Source: Syntrophosphaera sp035450685 (GTDB lineage: Bacteria > Cloacimonadota > Cloacimonadia > Cloacimonadales > Cloacimonadaceae). From it: DNA of 61,319 bases. The notes beneath the pieces are model-generated. The model did not search any database. It had not been told where the DNA came from and saw nothing but the letters and a program-made list of their open reading frames with translations. The first letter of the stretch is position 1. Each line of letters begins with the position of its first letter. Positions 26,241-35,401 of the stretch are shown here, piece by piece. A program made the translations under genes and the position numbers. Location: the NCBI GenBank assembly GCA_035450685.1, contig DAOTNF010000016.1, forward strand, positions 1 through 61,319, in the 5' to 3' direction.

Positions 26241-26681
26241 CTACCTGTCGAGCCACGCGTTGTCGCTTCCCAGCCAAGGGTATCCGCGTTTGAACTCCAC
26301 AGAAACGCGGAAGCTTTCCGAAGGCTGGTAATTGAGCTTGAATTCCGGAATAACCTTGCTTTGATTGTCGGAGTTGAACTTGAACCCACCCGAGGTGGAG
26401 CCGTAGTTGACAAAGTTCAAATCCAGAGCCAGATCGAGCTTGGGGCTCAGCTCATACTTGAGGTGGTTGGTATAGTTCGAAAGATAATAGCCATAGCCAG
26501 CACTGGAACTGCCAGCCATGAAACCCATAGAATGTCTCATGGAAATCCGGCTGGCATCCAGGAGGGGGCTTTTCGTGCCGGTCTGCCAGGGATTGAGACT
26601 CGGCCTGGGCATATCTATCTGGGCAGCCAGGGGAAGCACTGCCATGATCCCAATGGCAAGTAGCATAGCTGTCTTTTTCAT
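26241..26681 (-). CDS. Exported protein, possible small barrel
   Basis: A 146-residue protein with a signal peptide (MKKTAMLLAIGIMAVLPLAA-QID). The C-terminal 70 residues alternate as short strands (KLDLALDLNFVNYG, ESFRVSVEFKRGY), suggesting a small outer-membrane barrel or barrel fragment. GGAG six to seven bases before ATG 26681 fixes the start. It is followed one base later by prepilin peptidase, so the two are likely co-translated. No family was recognised. Confidence 0.65.
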   Translation of the reverse strand: MKKTAMLLAIGIMAVLPLAAQIDMPRPSLNPWQTGTKSPLLDASRISMRHSMGFMAGSSSAGYGYYLSNYTNHLKYELSPKLDLALDLNFVNYGSTSGGFKFNSDNQSKVIPEFKLNYQPSESFRVSVEFKRGYPWLGSDNAWLDR

Positions 26682-26779
26682 TTTCGTCTCCATCATAAAA
26701 GTGTACATCTATATATTAATGCCAGCCAGCCTGATGTCAATGCCCGGGAAATGGGGACATTATACCGGCTGAGCTTTGA

Positions 26780-29542
26780 TCACTGTGACAGGTTTTCCTG
26801 GTACATATCTTGCAGAAGGTCAACCATGCTATAGTTGATCTTACCTTCCAAAGACCTGAAAAGGGCCTCAACCTGAGCTATCTCGCCATACTCCTGGGCG
26901 TAGGCAATTGCCAGGCTGCCCAAGCCTGTGTCGTTGGGATAGCGCTGCATGATCATGGCCAGGTATCTGGGAGCAAGCTCTCTTTTGTTTCCCAAGATAT
27001 AGCGCAGGACATAGCCTTGATAGATATCTATGGCGCGTTCGTGCGGAAAGATGTTCTTTTCGATGAACGCATCGAGTTTTCCTAATTGGCCGGTATCCGC
27101 ATAGTAGCGTATGTAGTAGTCAGCCATCCTTAGTTCGGTATCAACATATCTTCTTGCTTCTGCGGCGTACTTTTCGGCTTTGGCATAATCACCTTGTTTG
27201 GTGAAATAAACAGCAGCGCGGACAAAGCCAGAGCCGTAGTTCATGATCAAACGCTTCATGTTATCGTCTTTATAAACCCGGGGGTCATGGATCGAGCGGT
27301 ACTGGTAAACCTGTTCTATATTTGTCAGCAAACGGTCAATATCTATCTGCTCGCCATCCAAATCCTTGGTGTGGACGAGCCTGTTGACCATTCCTTCATT
27401 GCGAAGATAGTCGTCGAACCCGATGTAGCTTTCGCAGGTGACGGCAAAATAGATGGGGCGCTTGCCGTAATTGTCCTTGATAAGCTGGATCACCGCAAGG
27501 TCTGAGACGCGATAGTAGGGTTCCGTGCGGCGGAATCTGGGGGTTTCGGCAAAGAAGATAGAGAAATTCTGTTCACCCGCGGGGTCGCCGGCGCTGAAAT
27601 TGACCGTGGTGTTCAACAAGGCAGGCTGCAGATGGTCAATTTGCTCATCCGACCAGCTGAACAGCACTCCCTCGCGATCCCTAAGCTGTTTGATGTACCA
27701 GGGTGTGTTCAATAGCGAAAGATTGGCCACGGTCACATCTTTGCGAATCCCTTTCAGTTCTTTGTTTTTAAACTCCATTGCCTTGGCTATGGCAGCCTGG
27801 GAGTTTGAAGTGGGGAAGGTGCCAACCGCGGGCGTGATGTGTTCCTTGGAATATGGGTCCTCCACAGCCTGGGCGTACCAGATTGGGAAGGTGTCGTTAT
27901 CGCCATTGGTGAAGATGATGGCATCTTTTTCCAGCGAATTGAGGAAGTTCAGACCATAATCCAGGGCGATGAACTCCCTGGAACGGTCATGTACCCGATA
28001 TTGGGAAACCATGTTGAAAACAGGTAGCAGCAACAGGATGACGACCAGCGCGTAGCGCAGAGTATCTTTTTTGAACAGATGCAGCAAAGCGAGGGAACCA
28101 ATGCCCAGCCATATTGCCCACATGTTGTAGCCGACCACAAAGAAGTAATCGCGGTCCCTGACCTCTCCAGAAGACAAGTTCATCACAAAGACCATCAGCA
28201 ATGTGGTGCAGAAAAATATCGAGAGAAAATAGAAGAAGCTGTGTTTGTTCTTCCGGGCGTGGAAAATCGCGCCAAAGAAACCGGTGACGGCGATAAAGAT
28301 GTTGGCGATGGCCGCAACCACTGCAGCAGGTATCTTAAACCATCCCGCCAGCGTTTCCGCGTTGAACCATTGCCAGCCGAAATAGCGTAAAAAATGATAA
28401 CCAAGCTGATGGGTGATCAGGTTTCCCCTGCGCTCAAACATGGAGGTGACGCCGTATTGCTTTCTTAGCACATAATCTTGGAACATCTGGATGGTGCTGG
28501 GGTGCCCTTCGTTGATAAAAGGCCTGTCCGCAGCGCGTACCATGAGGTAGAGATGCGAGGAGAGGCCAGCTATTACAAGGAGTATCCCGATAATCCAGAC
28601 CCGCTTGTCAAAAACATCGCGCAGCTCGATAAAGAGCAGGATAAAGGTCATCAGGGCGAATCCCCATTTGTCGAAGTCATCGATACGCATGCCCTTACCG
28701 ATCAAGCCAGCAATATAATAGGCAAGTATCAGCGCCACGCCGTAGCCGACGAATTTGAGCCAGAAATTATCCTTGCGAATGCCGGACAAGAACAATGGAT
28801 ACACCACTATAAATAGAACCGCCGGAGCAATCTGCAATGAGGTTTGATGCACGCAGAAGCCCAGAAAGAAAAGGTAAACTATCAGCAGCAGGATGTTTTG
28901 ATAGTGAAAGTCTCTGGCTCTTTGCACCCAATACAGGGTCAGCCAGATAATGATATTGATGAAGAACACCAGTCCGGAATAGACTTCAGCCTCAATGGCA
29001 TTCATCCAGAAAGTGAAAGAAAAAGCGGTATAGAGAGCCGCGACCACACCCGCGAAAATAGCTTCCCAATATCTGATCTTGAGCATGCTGGTAAGCTGGA
29101 CAGTAATGAGATAGGTGAACATGACAGCCAGTGCGGACATCAGGCCCGACATGAAAGCGGCTATTATGGCATGTGAGAAAATACCTCCGAACATGGCAAT
29201 GAGAGCCCTGCCAAGAATTATATAGAAGGGGTTTCCCGGAGGGTGGGGCACGCCCAGGATGCTGGTGCAGGTGGCATACTCGCCGGAATCCCAGAAAGAC
29301 AGAGTGCGTGCTTGTGTGAGCATATAGACAATCAGAGTTACGGCAAACACGGCTATCGCGACCCAGATGTTGATACGTTTGGGAACAAGCTGCTGGGGCC
29401 GAATATCCGCGTCGTTGAACTCGTGGATGCTGCCTCGTGCAGTGGTTTCTGGAACCTTGTAAGGAGTTTTCTCGCTTTGACTTGATCCGCTTTTCTGCAG
29501 CTGTTGTTTTATTCTTTTCAAATCTCTTTTGGTTTTAGCCAT
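26780..29542 (-). CDS. DUF2723 / TMEM260-like membrane glycosyltransferase with TPR tail
   Basis: A 920-residue integral membrane protein. After a basic cytosolic N-terminus, the first membrane segment is followed by the DUF2723 signature TLSFWDSGEYATCTSILGVPHPPGNPFY, where the Asp and Glu are expected catalytic residues of GT-C enzymes (GT117, related to O-mannosyltransferase TMEM260). About twelve membrane segments span to residue 520. A soluble periplasmic domain with a TPR-like C-terminus (about 750-920, YFTKQGDYAKAEKYAAEARRY) follows. It probably glycosylates secreted or surface proteins from a lipid-linked sugar. It is downstream of two ABC permeases and an aminotransferase. Confidence 0.85.
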   Translation of the reverse strand: MAKTKRDLKRIKQQLQKSGSSQSEKTPYKVPETTARGSIHEFNDADIRPQQLVPKRINIWVAIAVFAVTLIVYMLTQARTLSFWDSGEYATCTSILGVPHPPGNPFYIILGRALIAMFGGIFSHAIIAAFMSGLMSALAVMFTYLITVQLTSMLKIRYWEAIFAGVVAALYTAFSFTFWMNAIEAEVYSGLVFFINIIIWLTLYWVQRARDFHYQNILLLIVYLFFLGFCVHQTSLQIAPAVLFIVVYPLFLSGIRKDNFWLKFVGYGVALILAYYIAGLIGKGMRIDDFDKWGFALMTFILLFIELRDVFDKRVWIIGILLVIAGLSSHLYLMVRAADRPFINEGHPSTIQMFQDYVLRKQYGVTSMFERRGNLITHQLGYHFLRYFGWQWFNAETLAGWFKIPAAVVAAIANIFIAVTGFFGAIFHARKNKHSFFYFLSIFFCTTLLMVFVMNLSSGEVRDRDYFFVVGYNMWAIWLGIGSLALLHLFKKDTLRYALVVILLLLPVFNMVSQYRVHDRSREFIALDYGLNFLNSLEKDAIIFTNGDNDTFPIWYAQAVEDPYSKEHITPAVGTFPTSNSQAAIAKAMEFKNKELKGIRKDVTVANLSLLNTPWYIKQLRDREGVLFSWSDEQIDHLQPALLNTTVNFSAGDPAGEQNFSIFFAETPRFRRTEPYYRVSDLAVIQLIKDNYGKRPIYFAVTCESYIGFDDYLRNEGMVNRLVHTKDLDGEQIDIDRLLTNIEQVYQYRSIHDPRVYKDDNMKRLIMNYGSGFVRAAVYFTKQGDYAKAEKYAAEARRYVDTELRMADYYIRYYADTGQLGKLDAFIEKNIFPHERAIDIYQGYVLRYILGNKRELAPRYLAMIMQRYPNDTGLGSLAIAYAQEYGEIAQVEALFRSLEGKINYSMVDLLQDMYQENLSQ

Positions 29543-29562
29543 GTTGTAACTCCATATATAGG

Positions 29563-30549
29563 TTAATCTTTAAGCCCTGTTCTCGCGTAGCTGGCAATGA
29601 TCTGTTTTTGAGCAAGGAAAAACAGAATCAGGATCGGAACAATACTGAATGTCGAAGCTGCCATTAGCAGGGTTGTCTGCGTGGAAGCCTCCTGGTTGAA
29701 ATAGCTCAAACCGACCTGCAGGACACGCAGTTCAGGACGATCTGTCATAACCAGGGGCCACATAAAGCTGTTCCAGCTGCCGATCAGTGAAAAAATGGAA
29801 GCAGTGGCAATAATCGGTTTTGAAAGCGGCAGGATGATCCGCCACAACATGCCGAAAGTACTGCAGCCGTCGATAGATGCGGCATCAAACAGCTCTTGCG
29901 GCAGGGATTTGAAATGCTGACGAAACAGGAAGATGGTGAAGATGTTTACGCACCAGGGCACGATCAATGCATTGTAGGTGTCCAGCCAGTTAATCTTATC
30001 CAGCAGTATATAAGAGGAAATAAGATAGATGGGCTCAGGCACCATCATCATGCTCAAAAACAGGTAGAAAAAGAAGTCCCTGCCCTTGAATTCCATTCTG
30101 GCAAAGGCGTAGGCCGCCAACACAGAGGTGATCATCGCTCCAATTAGGGTCATGAACGAAACATATATGGTGTTGGCAAAGTATGTGGCAAAGGGAACCT
30201 TGCGGAATGCTGTGACGAAATTGTCGAAGTGCAGGCTGGGTTTCTTTTTAACCAATTCAATCTGATTTGAAGGCACAGCAAGGTATTCGCGAACAATGTT
30301 GGCATCCTTGTCCAATACGTGAATGATGCTACTGTCCGCTTTTGTGGTAACCAGGATTATTCTTTGCTGTTCTTTTCCTTGATTCCAGACATAGTATTCT
30401 TCCTTTGGGATGAACACGGAGTCGTTTTTATTGAATTCAGACTGTGTCATCAGTGCAGTGGACAACATCCAGATGAACGGCACAATCATGGTCAAACCGA
30501 AGACTGCGAGCAGAAAGTAGATCAAGGTCATTCTCAGCTTTTCGTTCAT
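29563..30549 (-). CDS. ABC sugar-type permease (MalG/UgpE-like) with periplasmic insertion
   Basis: A 328-residue inner-membrane permease of the carbohydrate uptake CUT1 class. Six membrane segments and the EAA coupling loop (ELFDAASIDGCSTFGMLWRIILPLSKP) are clear. Between the first and second membrane segment there is an unusually long periplasmic stretch (about 37-115) containing a strand-rich QQRIILVTTKADSSIIHVLD, longer than in a typical MalG. It follows the partner permease by 10 bases. No ATPase or binding protein is encoded nearby, so these must come from elsewhere or the insertion may help binding. Confidence 0.85.
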   Translation of the reverse strand: MNEKLRMTLIYFLLAVFGLTMIVPFIWMLSTALMTQSEFNKNDSVFIPKEEYYVWNQGKEQQRIILVTTKADSSIIHVLDKDANIVREYLAVPSNQIELVKKKPSLHFDNFVTAFRKVPFATYFANTIYVSFMTLIGAMITSVLAAYAFARMEFKGRDFFFYLFLSMMMVPEPIYLISSYILLDKINWLDTYNALIVPWCVNIFTIFLFRQHFKSLPQELFDAASIDGCSTFGMLWRIILPLSKPIIATASIFSLIGSWNSFMWPLVMTDRPELRVLQVGLSYFNQEASTQTTLLMAASTFSIVPILILFFLAQKQIIASYARTGLKD

Positions 30550-30559
30550 TCTGTGCCTC

Positions 30560-31492
30560 CTAATAGTTCACGTGTTTTTCCAGGCGACGCTGAAGCAGGG
30601 TCAATCCCAGAATGATCACAAAGAGCACCAAAGCTACCGCGCTGGCGTAATCCATATCCAGCAGGTCAAAGCCCTTTTCATAGATGTAATAGACTATCAA
30701 CTTGGTAGTGTTGAGCGGGCCGCCCTTGTCGGTCATAAGATAGACTTGCGCGAAGGCCTGAAAACTGACGATGGTTGTCATCAACAGCACATAGAAGGTG
30801 GTTGGGGAAATCAGGGGTATGGTTATCTTCCAGAACTGCTTGGATTTTGTGGCGCCATCTATCTCCGCCGCTTCGTAGTAAGCCTTGGAAATGTTTTGCA
30901 ATCCAGCGAGGTAGATGATAGTGTTGTATCCCAATCCTTTCCAGACGGTCATGATGATAATGCTGAACAGCGCCAGGGAAGGGCCTCCCATCCAAGCGGG
31001 AATTTCTATTCCGAAACTTGAAAAGAGGATGGTGAAGATACCCTTGGGTTCAGCCAGCCAGAGCTGAGGTTCGAGACCAATCCACTCCAAAAAGTTATTG
31101 GCCAGGCCTGCTTGTTCGGAAAAGATTATCTTCCAGACAATGGAGACCGCAACCAGTGAAGTGACGAAAGGCATGAAATAAATGATACGGAAGAAGCTTT
31201 TGAGCCACTTGATCTGATTGAGCATGACCGCAAAGAACAAGGGGAAGACAATGCTCATGGGTACCACAAAAAGAATCAGCCACATCGTGTTGAGCATCGA
31301 TTGCCAGAATACCTGATCCTTGAGTATCTCAGCGTAATTGGCCAGGCCGATAAACACGCCGTTCCCCTTGATGTCCAGATCGAAAAAACTGAGCCCGAAG
31401 GACATCAGTATGGGCAGCAACCTGAACATTACCAACAGCACCAACGCCGGTAATAAATACAGGTAGGGTGAAATCTTCCATTTGGTCTTCAT
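30560..31492 (-). CDS. ABC sugar-type permease (MalF/UgpA-like)
   Basis: A 310-residue permease with six membrane segments. The EAA motif is YYEAAEIDGATKSKQFWKITIPLISP. It pairs with the MalG-like gene just downstream. It lies about 30 bases after the aminotransferase and may share its promoter. The CUT1 class imports oligosaccharides or glycerol phosphates; the substrate cannot be deduced. Confidence 0.9.
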   Translation of the reverse strand: MKTKWKISPYLYLLPALVLLVMFRLLPILMSFGLSFFDLDIKGNGVFIGLANYAEILKDQVFWQSMLNTMWLILFVVPMSIVFPLFFAVMLNQIKWLKSFFRIIYFMPFVTSLVAVSIVWKIIFSEQAGLANNFLEWIGLEPQLWLAEPKGIFTILFSSFGIEIPAWMGGPSLALFSIIIMTVWKGLGYNTIIYLAGLQNISKAYYEAAEIDGATKSKQFWKITIPLISPTTFYVLLMTTIVSFQAFAQVYLMTDKGGPLNTTKLIVYYIYEKGFDLLDMDYASAVALVLFVIILGLTLLQRRLEKHVNY

Positions 31493-31522
31493 AACACCAC
31501 CTTCTATTGGGGTTGCTTATGG

Positions 31523-32719
31523 TCAGGATTTTATTCTTATATATTCAGCAATACCAGCTTTGAATATTTCCATGGCTTTGACAAGCTCTTCTTTATTGAT
31601 GATGTATGCCAGCCGGATCTCATTTTTGCCCAGGCCGGGAGTCGCATAAAAACCCTCGGCAGGAGCTCCCATGACAGTTTCTCCGTTGACCTGGAATTCA
31701 TCCAGCAACCAGATTACAAAGTCTTCCGCGTCATCAATCGGCAACTTTGCCAAAACATAAAAAGCCCCTTCCGGACGCTTGCAGACCACTCCAGGTATCT
31801 GCATCAGGGCGGAATATACCACGTCTCTGCGGGCTTGGTATTCGTCTATTATTTCCTTGAAATATTCATCCCCAAGTTTGGTGCAGGCATGGGCAGCCAA
31901 TTGGTCAACGGTGGGAGGGCACAAACGCGCTTGGGCGAACTTGAGCGTCGCGTCCATGAGCTCTTTGTTTCGGGAAACGATGCAGCCTATGCGTGCACCA
32001 CAAGCGCTGTAGCGCTTGGAAACACTATCCACCATGATCGCGTGCTCTTCAATTCCTTCCACGCTCAGGATGCTGGTGTGTGTTTGTCCGTCATAGATGA
32101 ACTCCCTATAAACCTCATCCGATATTATGTAGAGACCATGCTTTTTGGCAATCTCTGCTAATCTATGAATCTCGTCTTTGCCATAGACCGTTCCTGTGGG
32201 ATTTCCAGGATTGCAGATCATGATAGCCTTGGTTTTAGCGCCAATTTTTTCTTCTATTACAGAGGTGGAAGGAAGCTGAAATCCGTTCTCAGCGTGGGTT
32301 GTGATTGGCACAATATTGATTCCCGCCATTGTGGCAAAACCATTGTAGTTGGTATAAAATGGTTCGGGAACGATGATCTCATCCCCAGCTCCGCAGACCA
32401 CCATCATGGCAAAAGTAACTGCTTCGGAACCTGCCGTGGTGACGATGATATCGCTTTCTTTCAGGGCTATGCCGTTCTTGAGATAGTATTGCACGAGGCC
32501 TTGCCTGTATATGTCGAGGCCTTGGGAGGGACCATAGGCTAAAACCTTGTCCGAGAAACTGTGATAAGCTTCAAGCATGGGTTGAGGAGTGGGAATATCC
32601 GGTTGTCCGATGTTCAGATGGTACACTTTTATGCCTTTCTTCTTGGCCGCTATGGCATGGGGCATTAGTTTTCTTATGGGGGAGGCCTGTATCTCCAAGG
32701 CACGGGATGAGAGCTTCAT
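31523..32719 (-). CDS. Class I PLP-dependent aminotransferase (AspC/AraT-like)
   Basis: A 398-residue cytosolic fold-type I aminotransferase. Landmarks are NPGNPTGT (170-177), ISDEVY with Asp201 and Tyr204, and the Schiff-base Lys235 in DSVSKRYSACGARIG. It probably transaminates aspartate, alanine or aromatic amino acids with 2-oxoglutarate, in keeping with amino-acid fermentation. The exact substrate is not decidable. GAGG lies close to ATG 32719. It is first in a set that continues into the two permeases. Confidence 0.93.
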   Translation of the reverse strand: MKLSSRALEIQASPIRKLMPHAIAAKKKGIKVYHLNIGQPDIPTPQPMLEAYHSFSDKVLAYGPSQGLDIYRQGLVQYYLKNGIALKESDIIVTTAGSEAVTFAMMVVCGAGDEIIVPEPFYTNYNGFATMAGINIVPITTHAENGFQLPSTSVIEEKIGAKTKAIMICNPGNPTGTVYGKDEIHRLAEIAKKHGLYIISDEVYREFIYDGQTHTSILSVEGIEEHAIMVDSVSKRYSACGARIGCIVSRNKELMDATLKFAQARLCPPTVDQLAAHACTKLGDEYFKEIIDEYQARRDVVYSALMQIPGVVCKRPEGAFYVLAKLPIDDAEDFVIWLLDEFQVNGETVMGAPAEGFYATPGLGKNEIRLAYIINKEELVKAMEIFKAGIAEYIRIKS

Positions 32720-32747
32720 TTTATCCTCTTATATTGTTGTTTTCTCC

Positions 32748-32775
32748 AGTTTATAAACAGACCCGCGTTTGGCAA
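32748..32775 (-). promoter_or_regulatory. Promoter candidate of the aminotransferase operon
   Basis: On the minus strand, TTGCCA (32775-32770), a 16-base spacer and TAAACT (32753-32748). Moderate match to sigma70 consensus. Confidence 0.45.
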
Positions 32776-32784
32776 GTAAAATCT

Positions 32785-33531
32785 TTAGATTGCAGCCAAG
32801 GCATCGGAAAGAGTCATGACTCTCAGACCTTTTTGATGCACAAAACCCAAAATGGCCTTAAACACAGATAAGGGGCAATTCATGTAACTGGAGGGTGTTT
32901 CAATCTGGTGAAAACCAATGACAATGAGTGCCTCTTTGTTTGCTATGCCTTGTTCGATCCGGGATTTAATTGTATCGACTGACCAATCAGCCTGGTATGA
33001 TGAGTATCCAATTGAATATCTGTCTATTGGCGCTTGCATGGCAAAGTCGGAGCTACAACGGATGTAGTGATAGTATTTCAATATGATACTGTAGTATGCG
33101 TGGGGACAAGCTCCTTTGGGCAGAGCAAAGCCTCTGGGATTCAGCCCATGATTCACCAGATTATTATAATCATCCCCAATCTCCCGGCTGGCTTCATCAT
33201 ATGTCAAATTAACCAAGTCTTGATGCCGCAAGCCATGTCCTCCAGTTTCCCATCCATAAACAAGTTCCATCTCTCTGACCTGATCCCAGCTGAGTGCTCT
33301 GTCCTGACCTAAATAGCCGCTGTTGACAAAATTGGTGGCTTTCCATCCATAATCTGCCAGGGCAGGGAATGCATACTCGTAAACACTGCTGTGCTGGTCA
33401 TCAAAAGTAAAGCATATTATTGGGCCTGCATTCCCCTCCGGCAAAAGTAAACCGCAAGAACCTGCCAAGAGGTTAAAAAGAAAAATAAAGAGAACTCTGT
33501 AAACCTGTCTCAAGGCAATTATGTCCTGCAT
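32785..33531 (-). CDS. NodB-type polysaccharide deacetylase
   Basis: A roughly 248-residue exported deacetylase. The hydrophobic N-terminus (VLFIFLFNLLAGSCG) may be a lipoprotein signal with Cys26, though the lipobox is imperfect. The NodB domain has TFDDQ (Asp44-Asp45) and the metal triad remainder in GGHGLRHQDL (His99, His103). Such enzymes remove N- or O-acetyl groups from surface or wall glycans. The start is uncertain: ATG 33531 has no ribosome site and a TTG at 33561 is possible. It overlaps the barrel gene upstream by about 59 bases. Confidence 0.82.
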   Translation of the reverse strand: MQDIIALRQVYRVLFIFLFNLLAGSCGLLLPEGNAGPIICFTFDDQHSSVYEYAFPALADYGWKATNFVNSGYLGQDRALSWDQVREMELVYGWETGGHGLRHQDLVNLTYDEASREIGDDYNNLVNHGLNPRGFALPKGACPHAYYSIILKYYHYIRCSSDFAMQAPIDRYSIGYSSYQADWSVDTIKSRIEQGIANKEALIVIGFHQIETPSSYMNCPLSVFKAILGFVHQKGLRVMTLSDALAAI

Positions 33532-34501
33532 CGGGGATAAGATTGTTGAAATACAAACCAATACTGTTGTGATCAGATAAAAGGTACTTTGCCAGAAACC
33601 CTATCCTAAGTATCTCGCTGTCATCAATGAGTTGCCAACGGGTGTTAGGGATAAACTCCAGGGGAGCAATCCTGGCGATAACTCCTGTTTCCAGGGTAGT
33701 GCTGGACAATGGTGCGTGTTCTTGTTGTTGCTTTTCCGCTGCACAGACAAATCCCACGTATCTACCTAACTCAATCTGTAGCTCAGCGTTGGCAAAATAT
33801 TCATTCCTGGATGGATGCTCATTATATTCGAACACATGGTTACCAGCTATACTTGTTTGCATCCTGATGCGCCTGTTCTTATATTGAGCGGATACGGAAG
33901 GCATTATATGGGGCCCATCCCAATGAATATCCTGAACACTGGCATCGGTTCTAAATCCAAACATAAAGCCAGAAACCGTATATTGAATTCCCAGATAATA
34001 CATAGTCAGGTTATGAGGATTGCCACCCAAGGCAAGACAGGTTGAAATCGCACCCTTTTCATACCTGCCCTCAATGCCGTTGAAACGGGTTTGCATGTAT
34101 TTATATCGGTTGTAGTTTGCATCGGAAACATAGAGCTGAGAAAAAAAACTATCCTTTCCAATGCCTTGCAATGCCGACTTGCCAGTGATTGACCAGTTGT
34201 TCAAATGGTACTGAAGCTCGATGCTTTCCAGCAGTATCGGTTGATCTGTGAATTCAGCCCGGTTACTCAGCATGAAACTGAGTTCAAGGTCTTTATATCT
34301 TAGGTTATCAACTCCGAGTGTGACGATGTATTTATCATTCCAGTTATATTTTCTGCTGTCTCTGTCTGGATACCAATTGAGGTGCCCATCGGATGAAAAG
34401 CCTGCAATGAAAGGAATATTCAAGGCCATGGTAGCGTTACATGACAGAAGAACAAAGACCAGGACCAACAATTTGACGGGCAAATTATTAATTATTCCCA
34501 T
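33473..34501 (-). CDS. Outer-membrane barrel protein, function unknown
   Basis: A 342-residue exported protein (signal peptide MGIINNLPVKLLVLVFVLLSCNATMA). The mature part has many alternating strands and ends in QSSLYFSF with terminal Phe, as for BAM substrates. A longer frame to 34705 lacks a ribosome site and would bury the signal peptide; TTG within the signal (NLPVK) is another possible start. It stands between a TetR regulator and a deacetylase, with a 119-base gap after the regulator. Not assigned to a family. Confidence 0.65.
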   Translation of the reverse strand: MGIINNLPVKLLVLVFVLLSCNATMALNIPFIAGFSSDGHLNWYPDRDSRKYNWNDKYIVTLGVDNLRYKDLELSFMLSNRAEFTDQPILLESIELQYHLNNWSITGKSALQGIGKDSFFSQLYVSDANYNRYKYMQTRFNGIEGRYEKGAISTCLALGGNPHNLTMYYLGIQYTVSGFMFGFRTDASVQDIHWDGPHIMPSVSAQYKNRRIRMQTSIAGNHVFEYNEHPSRNEYFANAELQIELGRYVGFVCAAEKQQQEHAPLSSTTLETGVIARIAPLEFIPNTRWQLIDDSEILRIGFLAKYLLSDHNSIGLYFNNLIPDAGHNCLETGLQSSLYFSF

Positions 34502-34620
34502 CTGTGGGAAAGATTTGGAAGCAGACAGCCTTCCAATGTCTTCGACATCGCTCTTGCGGATTATTCTGGCAGGCACTATCAGTTTCAAGTTAGTTAAACA
34601 CACTGACTGCAATGAATCAC

Positions 34621-35232
34621 TTATTTGCCAATACCTGTTCGTAGTATTGATCGCACATCCATGATTATAGGTTTGATATCTAAAGTTTTTCCGCTGATCA
34701 ACCATTGGGTGAAAGTGAAATCCATAGTACCCAGGATCATGAAACAGAGTGTGTCAATATTAACATTTTTAATCCTGCCGCTTTTCATGGCTTCAGAGAA
34801 AATACTTTTGAGATAACTCAAATAGTAGTTCATGGGATTGTATGATGGGTTGCGTTTGTAAAAACTCTCGCTCTGCCTGAGTTCCACCACCATAAAGCGT
34901 GCCACGTGTGGTTTGCTCAGTATCAGTTCGCTGTGCCTCAAAAAGAAAGTCTCCAATTTATCTATGGGATCTGTGATGTCAGCGCTTGCGGCCTCGATCT
35001 GTTGGATTTCATCTTCTATCATTTTTTTCATACATTGGAGCAGGAGGTCGTCCTTGTTTTTAAAATAGTTGTATAAGGTTCCGATACCAACTTTTGCATG
35101 TATGGAGACATCGGACATGGTCGTATTCACATAGCCTTTTTGGGCGAACACTTTGACAGCGGCAGTCAGAATCTTGTTGCGGTAGTCCTTTGGCATCACG
35201 GATTTTTTTCGCGGTCGTGGATAAAGCTCCAT
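34621..35232 (-). CDS. TetR/AcrR-family transcriptional regulator
   Basis: A 203-residue regulator. The N-terminal helix-turn-helix (about 16-65) reads RNKILTAAVKVFAQKGYVNTTMSDVSIHAKVGIGTLYNYFKNKDDLL, a textbook TetR DNA-binding domain. The C-terminal ligand domain is helical, with a C-terminal VRSILRTGIGK typical of FadR-type members. AAGGAG precedes the ATG at 35232. It may control the barrel and deacetylase downstream. No clear inverted-repeat operator was seen in the 169-base upstream gap. Confidence 0.92.
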   Translation of the reverse strand: MELYPRPRKKSVMPKDYRNKILTAAVKVFAQKGYVNTTMSDVSIHAKVGIGTLYNYFKNKDDLLLQCMKKMIEDEIQQIEAASADITDPIDKLETFFLRHSELILSKPHVARFMVVELRQSESFYKRNPSYNPMNYYLSYLKSIFSEAMKSGRIKNVNIDTLCFMILGTMDFTFTQWLISGKTLDIKPIIMDVRSILRTGIGK

Positions 35233-35401
35233 TTATTGACTCCTTTCCAAAACAAATTTATTACTTATAACATTGGATTGACGTTCTGTGTATCTTGTCA
35301 AGCCTTTAATTCCCCCAACACCTAAATACAATACGTGACCAGCCATTATAACACTTGTATTAAGATAAATCCCTTTTGGCCAATATAAGTTGTATCCACC
35401 G

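Noticed and set aside
26240..26413. Longer N-terminus of prepilin peptidase
   Set aside because: It overlaps the exported-protein gene in another frame and is Ser/Thr-rich, unlike the family, whose first membrane helix begins at about residue 60 of that frame.
35233..35401. TetR operator and promoter upstream of the regulator
   Set aside because: TTGACA is present but the best -10 is about 25 bases away, and no inverted repeat of operator size was seen.
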